From an uncultured Pelagibacteraceae bacterium (GTDB taxonomy: Bacteria; Pseudomonadota; Alphaproteobacteria; Pelagibacterales; Pelagibacteraceae): DNA of 64,000 nt. Below, piece by piece: positions 20,696 through 31,809 of this stretch. How positions within the stretch are numbered: the first letter of the stretch is position 1; each line of letters starts with the position of its first letter. The position numbers and the translations under genes were made by a program. The notes under the pieces were generated by a model that saw only the letters and a program-made list of their open reading frames with translations, had not been told where the DNA came from and searched no databases. The stretch is taken from the NCBI GenBank assembly GCA_902561155.1, contig CACEOY010000001.1, positions 124,001 through 188,000 on the forward strand, given 5' to 3'.

Positions 20696-23575
20696 ATGCT
20701 TAAAAAAATCGTTATAAAAGGCGCAAAAGAACATAACTTAAAAAATGTTTCTTTAGAAATTCCAAAAGACAAATTAGTTGTGATAACTGGTTTATCTGGA
20801 TCAGGAAAATCTTCTTTAGCTTTTGACACAATTTATGCGGAAGGACAAAGAAGATATGTCGAAAGCTTATCTGCATATGCACGTCAATTCTTAGATAAAA
20901 TGAAAAAACCAAATGTAGATTTTATTGAAGGTTTGAGTCCAGCTATTTCAATTGAACAAAAAAACACATCGAAAAATCCTAGATCAACTGTTGCCACTGT
21001 AACTGAGATCTATGATTATATGAGAGTTCTTTTTGCTAGAGCTGGCGTACCTTATTCACCATTTACGGGAAAGCCAATTGTTTCTCAATCAGTCAGTGAA
21101 ATGGTTGATAAAATAAAGACTCTTCCAAAGAGTAGCACTATCCATTTACTTGCGCCAATTGTCCGAGGAAGAAAAGGTGAATATAAAAAAGAAATCTTAA
21201 ACTATAAAAAAAGGGGTTTTCAAAAAATTAAAGTAGATGGAAAATACTACCAAATTAATGACTTTCCAAATTTAAATAAAAAGGTAAAACACGATATATC
21301 AATTATTGTAGACAGAGTAGTGCTCAGCTCTTCAATAGGAAACAGACTTGCCGATAGTGTTGAAACAGCCTTAAATTTGTCAAATGGGCTACTAAATGTT
21401 GAATATGAAAATGAAAGTTTGCCTAAAAAGTTTAGAAAAATTGAGTCTATTACCTTCTCTTCAAAATTTTCATGTCCTGAAAGTGGTTTTACGATTGAAG
21501 AAATTGAACCTAGATTATTTTCTTTTAACTCACCGTACGGTGCCTGTGAAGAATGTGAGGGTATTGGTAGTAATCTAAACGTTGATCCAAAATTAGTTGT
21601 ACAAGATGATAGCAAATCACTACAAGATGGAGCTATTGTACCTTGGTCTAAAAGTTCAAGTTTGTATTATGCTCAAACTTTAGCTTCATTGGCTAAGCAC
21701 TATAAATTTTCTTTAACAGATAAATGGAAAAAAATTCCAAAAAAAATTCAGGAAATTATTTTGTACGGGTCTGATGATGAAGAAATCAAATTTTCTTATG
21801 ATGATAATTATGAAACATATACAACAAAAAAACCATTTGAAGGTGTTATTAATAATTTAGAAAGAAGGTATTTAGAAACTGATAGTGAGTGGAAAAGAGA
21901 AGAGATATCACAATATCAATCTGAGTCTAATTGCGATAAATGTAAGGGGTTAAGACTAAAAGATGAAGCTTTATGCGTTAAAATTAATGATTTAAATATA
22001 AGTCAGATAACTCATAAATCTATTGAAGATGCAAAAAAATGGTTTGATAAATTACCAACCTTTTTAAATGATAAACAAAACAAAATTGCTCAACACATTC
22101 TAAAAGAGATAAATGAAAGACTTACATTTTTACTAAATGTAGGTCTAAACTATCTTACTCTTTCAAGAGAGTCTGGTACTTTATCAGGTGGTGAATCTCA
22201 ACGAATAAGATTGGCATCACAAATAGGATCTGGATTAACTGGTGTTTTATATGTTTTAGATGAACCCTCTATAGGATTGCACCAGCGTGATAATAAAAAA
22301 TTAATTACTGCTTTAAAGAAACTAAGAGATTTAGGAAATACAGTTATCGTTGTTGAACATGATATTGAAACAATGGAAAGTGCAGATCATATAATAGATA
22401 TAGGTCCCGAAGCAGGACTTCATGGTGGTAAAATTATTGCAGAAGGACAAATTAAAAATATTATTCAAGAAAAACAAAGTATTACAGGAACATATTTATC
22501 TGGTGAAAAAAATATCACCATTCCAAAAAAAAGACGTATGGCCAAAAATGGTCGCTTCTTAGAAATAAATGGAGCAACAGGTAATAATCTTAAAAATGTT
22601 GACTTAAAAATTCCTATAGGAACTTTTACTTGCGTAACAGGAGTGTCAGGTAGTGGGAAATCTACTTTAGTTTTGCACACTCTTTATAATGCCTTAAATT
22701 TAATTTTAAATAATAATAAATCAAGAAAGTTACCAAAATCTTTTAAAAATTATAAAGGAACTGAATTGATTGATAAAATTATAGATATTGATCAATCACC
22801 TATTGGAAGGACGCCAAGATCTAATCCAGCAACTTATACAGGAGCTTTTGGACCAATAAGAGATTGGTTTGCAAACTTACCCGAGTCTAAAGCTAGAGGT
22901 TATAAAGTTGGAAGATTCTCATTCAATGTTAAAGGTGGAAGATGTGAAACTTGCGAAGGCGATGGTGTATTAACTTATGAAATGCATTTTTTACCTGATG
23001 TGTTTATTCCATGTGATACATGCAAAGGAGCGAGATATAATAGAGAGACTTTAGAAATTAGATTTAAAAATAAAAACATAGCTGACATTTTAGATATGAC
23101 AGTAGAGGAAGGTTGTGATTTTTTTGAAAATATACAATCAATTAGATCAAAACTGATAACTTTAAAACATGTTGGCCTTGGATATATGAAAATAGGACAA
23201 CAAGCTACCACTTTGTCTGGAGGTGAAGCACAAAGAATTAAACTGGCTAAAGAACTATCAAAAAGATCAACGGGAAGAACTTTATATATTTTAGATGAAC
23301 CAACTACAGGTCTTCACTCGCATGATATAAAAAAACTTCTTGATATTTTGCAGGCATTTGTAAATACTGGTAATACAGTCGTTGTAATTGAACATAATTT
23401 AGATGTAATTAAAACAGCTGACCATATAATTGATATGGGTCCGGAGGGTGGAGAATCAGGGGGTGAAATTATAGCTCAAGGGACACCAGAAAAGGTCTCA
23501 TCTGAAAAAAGTAGTTTCACTGGACAATTTTTAAAGGAAATTTTAAGCACTCCAAAAATGAAAAAAACTGCATAA
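20696..23575 (+). CDS. uvrA: Excinuclease ABC subunit A
   Basis: [31 protein letters not shown]; zinc fingers [30 protein letters not shown]. Confidence 0.98.
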   Translation: MLKKIVIKGAKEHNLKNVSLEIPKDKLVVITGLSGSGKSSLAFDTIYAEGQRRYVESLSAYARQFLDKMKKPNVDFIEGLSPAISIEQKNTSKNPRSTVATVTEIYDYMRVLFARAGVPYSPFTGKPIVSQSVSEMVDKIKTLPKSSTIHLLAPIVRGRKGEYKKEILNYKKRGFQKIKVDGKYYQINDFPNLNKKVKHDISIIVDRVVLSSSIGNRLADSVETALNLSNGLLNVEYENESLPKKFRKIESITFSSKFSCPESGFTIEEIEPRLFSFNSPYGACEECEGIGSNLNVDPKLVVQDDSKSLQDGAIVPWSKSSSLYYAQTLASLAKHYKFSLTDKWKKIPKKIQEIILYGSDDEEIKFSYDDNYETYTTKKPFEGVINNLERRYLETDSEWKREEISQYQSESNCDKCKGLRLKDEALCVKINDLNISQITHKSIEDAKKWFDKLPTFLNDKQNKIAQHILKEINERLTFLLNVGLNYLTLSRESGTLSGGESQRIRLASQIGSGLTGVLYVLDEPSIGLHQRDNKKLITALKKLRDLGNTVIVVEHDIETMESADHIIDIGPEAGLHGGKIIAEGQIKNIIQEKQSITGTYLSGEKNITIPKKRRMAKNGRFLEINGATGNNLKNVDLKIPIGTFTCVTGVSGSGKSTLVLHTLYNALNLILNNNKSRKLPKSFKNYKGTELIDKIIDIDQSPIGRTPRSNPATYTGAFGPIRDWFANLPESKARGYKVGRFSFNVKGGRCETCEGDGVLTYEMHFLPDVFIPCDTCKGARYNRETLEIRFKNKNIADILDMTVEEGCDFFENIQSIRSKLITLKHVGLGYMKIGQQATTLSGGEAQRIKLAKELSKRSTGRTLYILDEPTTGLHSHDIKKLLDILQAFVNTGNTVVVIEHNLDVIKTADHIIDMGPEGGESGGEIIAQGTPEKVSSEKSSFTGQFLKEILSTPKMKKTA

Positions 23576-23601
23576 TTATTATTATTATGATATGATTAAT
23601 T

Positions 23602-24204
23602 ATGGTTAATATTTTACAATCTTTATCCAAAACAGTTCATCTTTCGCTTGTCATAGCAGTTTTACTATTTATTGGTTTATATTTTGGAGCGGATGGATTT
23701 GCTTTTGATCAATATTTTTTCAGTTGGTTGTTTAGGTATTTACACGTTTTAGCTGGAATAATGTGGATAGGCCTACTTTGGTATTTAAATTTCGTTCAAA
23801 TTCCGAGCATGCCTAACATTCCAGATGAACAAAAACCAGCTATAAGCAAAGTAATTGCTCCAAAAGTTTTGTTTTGGTTTAGATGGGCGGCGTTCGCAAC
23901 AATATTAACTGGATTAATTGTAGCTTATCTTAATGGATACTTGCATGAGTCAATGACACTAGGAATAGGTAGTGGAGGTGGAAAAAATACAGCCATTGGT
24001 ATAGGCATGTGGTTAGGAATTATAATGGCATATAATGTATGGTTTATTATTTGGCCTAATCAAAAAAAAGCTTTAGGTATCGTAGATGCCTCGGCGGAAG
24101 AAAAACCAATTGCAGCGAAGAAAGCGATGTTAACATCTAGAGTAAACACTCTTTTATCGATTCCAATGCTTTTAACAATGGTAGCTGCTCAGAATCTTTA
24201 TTAA
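23602..24204 (+). CDS. PuuD-like (urate hydroxylase-family) membrane protein, no cytochrome c domain
   Basis: FSWLFRYLHVLAGIMWIGLLWYLNFVQIPSMP; WLGIIMAYNVWFIIWPNQKK; SRVNTLLSIPML. Confidence 0.7.
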   Translation: MVNILQSLSKTVHLSLVIAVLLFIGLYFGADGFAFDQYFFSWLFRYLHVLAGIMWIGLLWYLNFVQIPSMPNIPDEQKPAISKVIAPKVLFWFRWAAFATILTGLIVAYLNGYLHESMTLGIGSGGGKNTAIGIGMWLGIIMAYNVWFIIWPNQKKALGIVDASAEEKPIAAKKAMLTSRVNTLLSIPMLLTMVAAQNLY

Positions 24205-25113
24205 TTAAGGTACAATTTTATCTTCTTTTTTTTCAAGCGTCTTCGATGAAACTCTTAGATGCTTAAGAACAGGAGATGCTACAAAAATTGAAGAATAAGT
24301 TCCAATTATTACACCCAAAATCATAGCGAAAGAGAAACCTTTTAGTATTTCACCACCAAGTATGAAAATTGAAAACAAGGCTAATAAAGTTGTTACTGAA
24401 GTTATTAAGGTTCTAGATAAAGTTTCATTAACTGATAAATTGGAAACTTGATCAATTTCAAGCTTATTAAACTTAGATAGATTTTCTCTAATTCGGTCAT
24501 AAATTACTACTGTGTCGTTCATAGAATAACCGACTATAGTTAATACAGCTGCTACTATTGATAAGTTTATTTCAATAGATAAAATTGAAAAAATTCCTAA
24601 GGTAATAATTACATCATGAAATAAAGCGATAATAGAACCCAAACTAAACTGCCATTCAAATCTAAACCAAATATAAAATAACATCATCAATAAAGCTAAA
24701 CCTATAGAAATAATACCTGATTTCAACAATTCGGAACTTACTTTTGGCCCAACACTTTCGACTCTTCTGTAATTTACTTCTTCATTAAGATCTTGATTAA
24801 GGGAAGTTTTAATTTCAGATATCAAAGAGTCATTATTATTTAGTTTTTGTTCAATTTTTATTAAGTAATCACTTTTTTCCCCAAAATTTTTTACATTTAC
24901 ATCACCTAAATTCAACTTATTAAGAGAGTCTCTAATATCTGAAACTCTTATATCATTATTTTGAATTCTTATTTCAATAAGTGTTCCACCTTTAAAATCT
25001 ATTCCGTAGTTAAGACCTTTAAAAAGTACAAAAAATAAACTCAATAAAACTAATATCAATGATATAAAATTAAATTTCTTAAAATAATTTACAAAATTAA
25101 AATTGTACTTCAT
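24205..25113 (-). CDS. secF: Protein translocase subunit SecF
   Basis: GLNYGIDFKGGTLIEI; VGPKVSSEL; VGYSMNDTVVIYDRIREN. Confidence 0.97.
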   Translation of the reverse strand: MKYNFNFVNYFKKFNFISLILVLLSLFFVLFKGLNYGIDFKGGTLIEIRIQNNDIRVSDIRDSLNKLNLGDVNVKNFGEKSDYLIKIEQKLNNNDSLISEIKTSLNQDLNEEVNYRRVESVGPKVSSELLKSGIISIGLALLMMLFYIWFRFEWQFSLGSIIALFHDVIITLGIFSILSIEINLSIVAAVLTIVGYSMNDTVVIYDRIRENLSKFNKLEIDQVSNLSVNETLSRTLITSVTTLLALFSIFILGGEILKGFSFAMILGVIIGTYSSIFVASPVLKHLRVSSKTLEKKEDKIVP

Positions 25114-26657
25114 AACTTAATATTCTCTCTATTTCTTAAAACAAAAGAAGAGGTTAAATGTCTTGCTATAAAATATGCTGAAAAAAGTGTTGTTATTATT
25201 CCTATTCCTAAAGTAACAGCAAACCCTTTAACTGGTCCAGTTCCAAAAATAAACAAAATTACAGTAGCTAGCAAAGTAGTAATGTTTGCATCTAAAACTG
25301 TAATTTTAGCTCTACTGTAACCCATATCAAAAGCGTGAATTATTGATTTTTCAGTTCGTAGTTCCTCTTTAATTCTCTCAAAAATTAAAACATTTGCATC
25401 AACTGCCATTCCTACTGTTAAAATTATTCCTGCAATTCCTGGGAGTGTTAAAGTCGCTTCCAAGATAGTTAAAACACCTACAAGCATTAATAAATTTGAA
25501 ACTAATGAGATGTTGGCTATTAATCCAAAAATCCTATACTTATAAAACATATATAAAACTACAAGCGCAAAACCGATTATCAAAGAAATTGCTCCAGAAA
25601 TAATTGAGTCTCTACCTAAATCTGGTCCGACTGTTCTCTCTTCAACAATATTGATTGGTGTAGGCAAAGCTCCAGATCTTAATAAAAGAGCTAAATCTGT
25701 AACTTCCTGAAATGAAAAATTTCCTGAAATAGTTCCACTACCTCCAGTAATAGACTCTCTTATAACTGGAGCGCTAATAATTTTGTTATCTAATACAATT
25801 GCTAATCGTTTACCGATATTATTTGTTGTTACTTTACCAAATTTTTGAGCACCATACCTATCTAGAGTAAAAGCGACCATTGGATTACTAGATTGATTAT
25901 CTACTCTTGGCTGGGCGTCAATAAGGTTTTCACCACTCATAATAATTTTTTTATTTACAATTACTTCTTCCCCATTTTCTGAGATCATTTTTTCTGATCC
26001 AAAGTCGTCTTTTTTATCTGTTATTAATCTAAAATTTAATTGGGCTGTTTTTCCTAATAAATCTTTTATTCTAGAAGGATCTTTTAAACCTGGAAGCTCA
26101 ACTACAATTCTTTTTTCACCTCTTTGTATAATAGTTGGTTCTTTTGTGCCTAAATCATCTATTCTTCTTCTTACTATTTCAATAGATTGATTAACTGCAG
26201 AATTATTTAAAGTTAATAAACCGTATTTTGAAAACTTTATGAGGTAATTATCATTTTTAATTTCCAAATCAAATTGATGTGTTCGGTACTGATCAATATA
26301 CTGGTTAATTGTATTATCTTTAGTTGAAAAGAATAAATTTTGAAATTTTTTATTATTGTCATTATCAATTTTAAAACTTATTGAATTTTCGTTTATAAGA
26401 AATGAATTATATTTAAAGTTATTTTTTTTTAAGAATTTCTTAATTTCAATTACCTTGTCTTGTAATCTTTCTTTTATTAAAGGTTTGGTATCAATCTCTA
26501 GTAGTAAATAAGAGCCTCCCTGCAAATCTAAACCTAAATTTACCTTTTTTTTAAAAATAGAATTTTCATCATAAAAAAGATTAAGTGATGCAAAGGACGT
26601 TAACAAAAACAAAATTAAATAGATTATAATTATTTTTATTTTTGTGAAATTAAGCAC
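25110..26657 (-). CDS. secD: Protein translocase subunit SecD
   Basis: NLGLDLQGGSYLLLEID; VELPGLKDPSRI; VGMAVDANVLIFERIKEE. Confidence 0.97.
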   Translation of the reverse strand: MLNFTKIKIIIIYLILFLLTSFASLNLFYDENSIFKKKVNLGLDLQGGSYLLLEIDTKPLIKERLQDKVIEIKKFLKKNNFKYNSFLINENSISFKIDNDNNKKFQNLFFSTKDNTINQYIDQYRTHQFDLEIKNDNYLIKFSKYGLLTLNNSAVNQSIEIVRRRIDDLGTKEPTIIQRGEKRIVVELPGLKDPSRIKDLLGKTAQLNFRLITDKKDDFGSEKMISENGEEVIVNKKIIMSGENLIDAQPRVDNQSSNPMVAFTLDRYGAQKFGKVTTNNIGKRLAIVLDNKIISAPVIRESITGGSGTISGNFSFQEVTDLALLLRSGALPTPINIVEERTVGPDLGRDSIISGAISLIIGFALVVLYMFYKYRIFGLIANISLVSNLLMLVGVLTILEATLTLPGIAGIILTVGMAVDANVLIFERIKEELRTEKSIIHAFDMGYSRAKITVLDANITTLLATVILFIFGTGPVKGFAVTLGIGIITTLFSAYFIARHLTSSFVLRNRENIKL

Positions 26658-26666
26658 AAAGACCTT

Positions 26667-26951
26667 TTATTTTTTTTGAGCTTCTTTTTTTAATAAACTT
26701 GTTATAGTGGACTTAATTACTTGAACTTTTACGTTGTCACATAATACTACATCAATTTTGTCATCATCATAAACTTTATCAACAATTCCAATTATTCCTC
26801 CTGATGTAATAACTTCATCTCCCCTTTTTAAGCCTTGTACCATCGCTCTGTGATCTTTCACTCTTTTTTGTTGAGGTCTGATTAAAAAAAAGTAAAAAAT
26901 TACAAATATAAGTATTAGAGGTATAAATTGTGCAAATCCAGAAGAATTCAT
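26667..26951 (-). CDS. yajC: Preprotein translocase subunit YajC
   Basis: FYFFLIRPQQKRVKDH...LKRGDEVITSGGIIG. Confidence 0.95.
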   Translation of the reverse strand: MNSSGFAQFIPLILIFVIFYFFLIRPQQKRVKDHRAMVQGLKRGDEVITSGGIIGIVDKVYDDDKIDVVLCDNVKVQVIKSTITSLLKKEAQKK

Positions 26952-27001
26952 ATTATGTGAATAATTATATTAAAAGACATTTTTAAACAAGAAAATTATA
27001 A

Positions 27002-28243
27002 TTAAATTTTTTCTATATTATCCATGTATTTTTTTAATGGAGCCGGTATTGTTACAGAACCGTCAGAATTTTGATAATATTCCATCAACGCTATCATTAA
27101 TCTGCCTGTCGCAAGTCCTGAGCCATTAAGTGTGCCGATAAAATCAGATGAACTACCAGATTTAAATTTAGTCTTCATTCTCCTGGCTTGAAACATGCCG
27201 CATGAAGAACAGCTAGAAATTTCTCTAAATTTATTTTCAGAAGGTATCCAAGTTTCTATGTCAAAAGTTTTTTCTGCACTAAAACCCATGTCACCAGAAG
27301 ACAGAAGAACTATTTGATATGGCAGCTCTAACATCTTTAATATTTCTTCTGCGCAATTTAACATTCTATTTAGTTCGTCGTTACACTTACTTGGTTCCAC
27401 TAAACTAACTAATTCAACTTTATAAAATTGATGTTGTCTCATTATACCTTTAGTATCTTTACCATAACTACCAGCCTCACGTCTAAAACAAGGAGTTCCA
27501 GCAACAAATCTTAAAGGAAGTTTTTTTTGATCTATCGTAGAATTATTAAATAAATTTGACAGAGGAACTTCTGCGGTAGGTATTAAGAATTTTCGCTCTT
27601 CCTCTTTTTCAGAAAAAATTTCGTACTGATCTTTTTCAAATTTGGGTAACTGTCCAGTACCAAACATTATTTTTTCATTTACTATTAATGGCGGTGATAT
27701 TTCAACATATCCAAACTTTTTCGTATGAACATCTATCATAAAGTTTATTAGTGCTCTCTCTAAAAGCGCCAGTTTATCTTTTAATACAACAAATCTAGAA
27801 CCCGATAATTTTGTAGCAGTTTCAAAATCCATATAATTCTTACTTAATTCAGTATGTGACTTTATTTTAAAATTAAATTTTTTAATTTCAGAGGATTTTT
27901 TTATAATTTTATTTGATTTTTCATCGTTACCGATTGGAACGTCGTCCAAAGCTAAATTTGGTATTGAATAAAGAATAATATTAATTTTTTCCTGTATTTT
28001 TTTTTGAGAGTTTTCTAATTCTTCAATTTGGTTTGTTAAATTTTTTGATTCATTAAAATTATTTGGGTCTTTTTTTTTGGATAATAATTTTTTTTCTTGT
28101 TCTAGTTTTTCTTTTTTTTGTATTAGCTCTCTATTTTCTTTATCATGCTTAATTAGAGATTTTAAATCAACAGTTGAATTTCTTTCTTTAATTTTTTTTT
28201 CAAATAGTTCCGTGTTTTTTCTTATTTCTTTTATATTATGCAT
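27002..28243 (-). CDS. serS: Seryl-tRNA synthetase
   Basis: FRREAGSYGKDTKGIMRQHQFYKVELV; EISSCSSCGMFQARRM; LNGSGLATGR. Confidence 0.97.
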   Translation of the reverse strand: MHNIKEIRKNTELFEKKIKERNSTVDLKSLIKHDKENRELIQKKEKLEQEKKLLSKKKDPNNFNESKNLTNQIEELENSQKKIQEKINIILYSIPNLALDDVPIGNDEKSNKIIKKSSEIKKFNFKIKSHTELSKNYMDFETATKLSGSRFVVLKDKLALLERALINFMIDVHTKKFGYVEISPPLIVNEKIMFGTGQLPKFEKDQYEIFSEKEEERKFLIPTAEVPLSNLFNNSTIDQKKLPLRFVAGTPCFRREAGSYGKDTKGIMRQHQFYKVELVSLVEPSKCNDELNRMLNCAEEILKMLELPYQIVLLSSGDMGFSAEKTFDIETWIPSENKFREISSCSSCGMFQARRMKTKFKSGSSSDFIGTLNGSGLATGRLMIALMEYYQNSDGSVTIPAPLKKYMDNIEKI

Positions 28244-28997
28244 TATCCTTTTTTTCTATTAATCTTACAGTTATAATAGATAATTCATATAACAATAATA
28301 AAGGTAATGCTAAACCTATTTGAGTAATTGGGTCTGGTGGCGTTAAGATAGCAGCTGCAGCAAAAATAATAACCACAAAATACTTTCTTCTTTCTTTAAG
28401 ATATTTTGAGTCTACTACCCCAATTCTTGCTAATAAGCTTAAAACCACTGGAAGTTGAAAACTTATTCCAAAAGCAAATATTAAGCGCATGACAAGAGAT
28501 AAATATTCATTAACTTTTGCCTCTAATTGTATTGCTAATGAACCAGAGTCTTGAATACTTTCAAATCCAAGAAAGAATTTTATCGCTAAAGGCATTATAA
28601 AATAATAAACAAGCATTCCTCCAAAAACAAAAAGTATTGGTGTAGCAATTAAATAAGGTAGCAAAGCTTTTTTTTCATTTGCATAAAGTCCTGGAGCAAT
28701 AAACTTCCAAATTTGACTTAAAAAAATTGGACTAGTAATAAAAATTGAAGCAAAGAACGCTACCTTAAGATAAGTTAAAAATGCCTCGTGTAAGGCAGTG
28801 AATATTAATCTTCGGTCAAGATTATTTTCTAAAACTGCATCTGAGTAAGGTTTTACTAAAAATCTATATATTTCTTCTGAAAAAAAATAACAAACTATAA
28901 ATGATATAATTAAAAAAATGAATGATTTTACCAATCTCGATCTTAACTCAGACAAATGACTAACAAAAGTATTTTGACTTTCTTGCTTTTTACTCAT
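28236..28997 (-). CDS. tatC: Sec-independent protein translocase TatC
   Basis: FVSHLSELRSRLVKS; FGISFQLPVVLSLLARIG; ILTPPDPITQIGLALPLLLLYE. Confidence 0.97.
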   Translation of the reverse strand: MSKKQESQNTFVSHLSELRSRLVKSFIFLIISFIVCYFFSEEIYRFLVKPYSDAVLENNLDRRLIFTALHEAFLTYLKVAFFASIFITSPIFLSQIWKFIAPGLYANEKKALLPYLIATPILFVFGGMLVYYFIMPLAIKFFLGFESIQDSGSLAIQLEAKVNEYLSLVMRLIFAFGISFQLPVVLSLLARIGVVDSKYLKERRKYFVVIIFAAAAILTPPDPITQIGLALPLLLLYELSIITVRLIEKKDNA

Positions 28998-29196
28998 CAG
29001 ATTTATCTTTCTTATTGTTGTCTTCCTCTAAATTTGTAATTTCATTGACGTTTTTTTGAACATCGGAAAAATATCTTTTAATAGACCCAACCCATGAGCC
29101 TATTTTCTTTAAAACAATCGGGAAATCTTTAGGTCCAATTACAAGAATTGCAACTATTATTATTACAAGTAATTCAAACCAACCAATCTGTGGCAT
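28990..29196 (-). CDS. tatB: Sec-independent protein translocase TatB (short)
   Basis: IGWFELLVIIIVAILVIGPKDFP; between tatA and tatC. Confidence 0.88.
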   Translation of the reverse strand: MPQIGWFELLVIIIVAILVIGPKDFPIVLKKIGSWVGSIKRYFSDVQKNVNEITNLEEDNNKKDKSDE

Positions 29197-29201
29197 TTAA
29201 A

Positions 29202-29390
29202 TTAATTACTATTAGAATTATTTTTATCTTCTGTGTCTTTATTTGATGAGTCTGGATTTTCTGAAATACCTTTTTTAAAACTTTTAATACCTTTTGCAAC
29301 ATCTCCCATTAAATCAGAGATTTTACCTCGCCCAAATAAAAGGACCACTAGTACAACTACGATAGCAATTTGCCAAAAACCAATACTCAT
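29202..29390 (-). CDS. tatA: Sec-independent protein translocase TatA
   Basis: [41 protein letters not shown]. Confidence 0.93.
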   Translation of the reverse strand: MSIGFWQIAIVVVLVVLLFGRGKISDLMGDVAKGIKSFKKGISENPDSSNKDTEDKNNSNSN

Positions 29391-29430
29391 AACGATCTTA
29401 TATACAATAATTTAAGCTAAATAAATAACT

Positions 29431-30114
29431 TTATTCAGTCAATTTTTCACTATCATCTATGACACTTTCAATATCTGAGTATATATCCTCTTTAGTTTTA
29501 GATGATTGCTCTGAAAAAAACTTGCTAGTACCGAATATTGAAGAATTAACGGCTGAAGTATCAATTAATCCGGCAGTTCCTAATTCGTCAATAGTAGGTA
29601 AATCAGATAGTTTTTGAATATTAAAATGATTTAAAAAATTTTCAGTTGTTACGTACTGAATTGGTTTTCCAGGAATATTTTTTCGACCGGCGGGTCTCAC
29701 CCAATCCAACTCCATTAATATTTCAATGGTATTTGAACCAAATGCTACGCCTCGTATTTGTTCAATCTCAGATCTAGTAACAGGTTGATGATAAACAATT
29801 ATTGATAGTGTTTCTATTGTTGCTTTTGATAGTTTTTTTTGTGTTGATTTTTGCAGTGCCATTGTATTTGAAAGATCTGATGCTGTTCTAAATGACCATT
29901 TGTTTCTTATGCAAACCAAATTTATACCTCTTAATTTATAGTCATTTTGAATTTTTTCTAATATTTTTTTTATATTAGTTATATTTTGAAGCCTTTTTTC
30001 AATAGTTTCTAAATCTAAAGGTTCTGAAGCTGCAAACAAAATTGCTTCAACTTTTCTTTCAATCTTTGAAATAGAACTAGGAAATTTAATTATATTATTG
30101 TTTTTTTTTTTCAT
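29431..30114 (-). CDS. scpB: Segregation and condensation protein ScpB
   Basis: VEAILFAASEPLDLETIEKRL; LSIIVYHQPVTRSEIEQIRGV; GRKNIPGKPIQYVTT. Confidence 0.95.
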   Translation of the reverse strand: MKKKNNNIIKFPSSISKIERKVEAILFAASEPLDLETIEKRLQNITNIKKILEKIQNDYKLRGINLVCIRNKWSFRTASDLSNTMALQKSTQKKLSKATIETLSIIVYHQPVTRSEIEQIRGVAFGSNTIEILMELDWVRPAGRKNIPGKPIQYVTTENFLNHFNIQKLSDLPTIDELGTAGLIDTSAVNSSIFGTSKFFSEQSSKTKEDIYSDIESVIDDSEKLTE

Positions 30115-30851
30115 TTATTTTTTTTTACCAAGATATCATCAAAAGTTTTTTTTTGCATTAAATTGATAACTCCCTCTTTCGTAAGTTCTAAACTAGCAGC
30201 AAATATGCCTGACAAACCTGTTCTTTTTTTTTGAGAATTTTCTTTATAACTTTCAGGTATTAATTCAACGATATTTTTCCATTCATTAAGATTATCTAAT
30301 TGATTTTTAATACTATTTATTCCTTGCTCAGTAGTTAAAACTGGTAACTTAGGAATATTTACTCTTTGAAAGGATTTTTGAGCATTAATATTTGCATATG
30401 TCTTTAATAATTCATATAAACTTACTTCATAAACTGGAGTATAGATGGATTTTATTCCTCCACGCATTCCTCTAAAAAATATATCTTTACCTATTCTTTT
30501 TCTTTTTAGCAATTGATCTGAAAGAAGTCTTATTAGCTCAAGTTTTTTTAGTTGTAATTTCAAACGTTCAGCAACTTCAAAAGCTTTAAAATCGTCATCT
30601 TCGTCTTCTGGTAATAGTAATTTAGATTTTAAATAAGCTAACCAAGTAGCCATTAATAAAAATTCAGATGCTGTTTCCAAATTTAAATCTTTATTGTTTT
30701 TTACAAATTCTAAAAACTGATCAGCCAATTTAGTAATTGATATATTTGCAAGATCAACTTTTTGGTTTTTAGCTAAATCAAGAAGTGTTTCCAAAGGACC
30801 GCTATAATTCGGTATGTCAATAGAAAATGAATTGTTTAACTTCGACTCCAT
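30111..30851 (-). CDS. scpA: Segregation and condensation protein ScpA
   Basis: YSGPLETLLDLAKNQKVDLANISI; SEFLLMATWLAYLKSKLLLP. Confidence 0.95.
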   Translation of the reverse strand: MESKLNNSFSIDIPNYSGPLETLLDLAKNQKVDLANISITKLADQFLEFVKNNKDLNLETASEFLLMATWLAYLKSKLLLPEDEDDDFKAFEVAERLKLQLKKLELIRLLSDQLLKRKRIGKDIFFRGMRGGIKSIYTPVYEVSLYELLKTYANINAQKSFQRVNIPKLPVLTTEQGINSIKNQLDNLNEWKNIVELIPESYKENSQKKRTGLSGIFAASLELTKEGVINLMQKKTFDDILVKKNK

Positions 30852-30859
30852 GCTAAATC

Positions 30860-31807
30860 TTATCTTAAAAATTTATAAAATTCTGAAGTTTTTTTCTTAG
30901 TAAATTCATCTATAGGTGGAATTTTTTTAAGTAATTTTAACGATTCTGCAGATCTTCCTTGGCAATACAGAGTTAAATTACAACCAGCTCTTAGAGCTTT
31001 TAAAGCATTTTTTGTGATATCATGTTTGAGTGATTTCATACTGATATCATCTGATATAATTACTCCTTTATAACCAATTTTTTTTCTAATGATATTTCTA
31101 ATTATTATTGGCGAATGTGTAGCACAATTTTTACTATCAATTTTTTTATATAAAATATGAGCAGTCATAGCAAATAATGATTTAGTGTTCTTAAAACACT
31201 TAAAATCGTTTTTAATTAGGTATTTTAAATCCTTGTTAACGATTGGTAATTTTTTATGTGAATCTATTTTGGCTAAACCGTGCCCAGGAATATGTTTAAT
31301 AACAGTTGCTATTTTATTTAATTTACAAATGTCTATACAAATATTTGAAAGTGTTTTGATGGTCTTTATTTTTGAAGAGTAAACTCTGCGTTTTAAAAAT
31401 TTATGTGTAAATTTATACAACCTATCCAAGACCGGAATAGTATTTATATTAATTCCCAGAAAATTTAAATTAATACAAATCTCTTTTAAGTAGTATTTAT
31501 ATATATTAGACCCAAATCTTTGATTTAAATCAAAAATCTCACCGAAATACTTTTGTGAAAAATTTTTATTGTTAATAATATTTTGTAGTCTGGAAACATC
31601 ACCGCCTTCTTCATCTATTAAAATTGGGTATTTTTTATCTCTGGTAATTTTCTTAATTGATAAAATTAACTTTTTTAACTGAAAAAAATCTTTTATATTT
31701 CTTTTAAAAAGTATAACTCCCCAAGGTATATACTTTTTAAAAATATTAATTTCAGTTTTTGTAAGTTTGTAACCACTTAAACTTATTATGATAGCTTTCT
31801 TGACCAT
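30860..31807 (-). CDS. nagZ: Beta-N-acetylhexosaminidase (NagZ family)
   Basis: PILIDEEGGDVSRLQ; ATVIKHIPGHGLAKIDSHKKLP; GVIISDDISMKSL. Confidence 0.93.
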   Translation of the reverse strand: MVKKAIIISLSGYKLTKTEINIFKKYIPWGVILFKRNIKDFFQLKKLILSIKKITRDKKYPILIDEEGGDVSRLQNIINNKNFSQKYFGEIFDLNQRFGSNIYKYYLKEICINLNFLGININTIPVLDRLYKFTHKFLKRRVYSSKIKTIKTLSNICIDICKLNKIATVIKHIPGHGLAKIDSHKKLPIVNKDLKYLIKNDFKCFKNTKSLFAMTAHILYKKIDSKNCATHSPIIIRNIIRKKIGYKGVIISDDISMKSLKHDITKNALKALRAGCNLTLYCQGRSAESLKLLKKIPPIDEFTKKKTSEFYKFLR

Positions 31808-31809
31808 TT

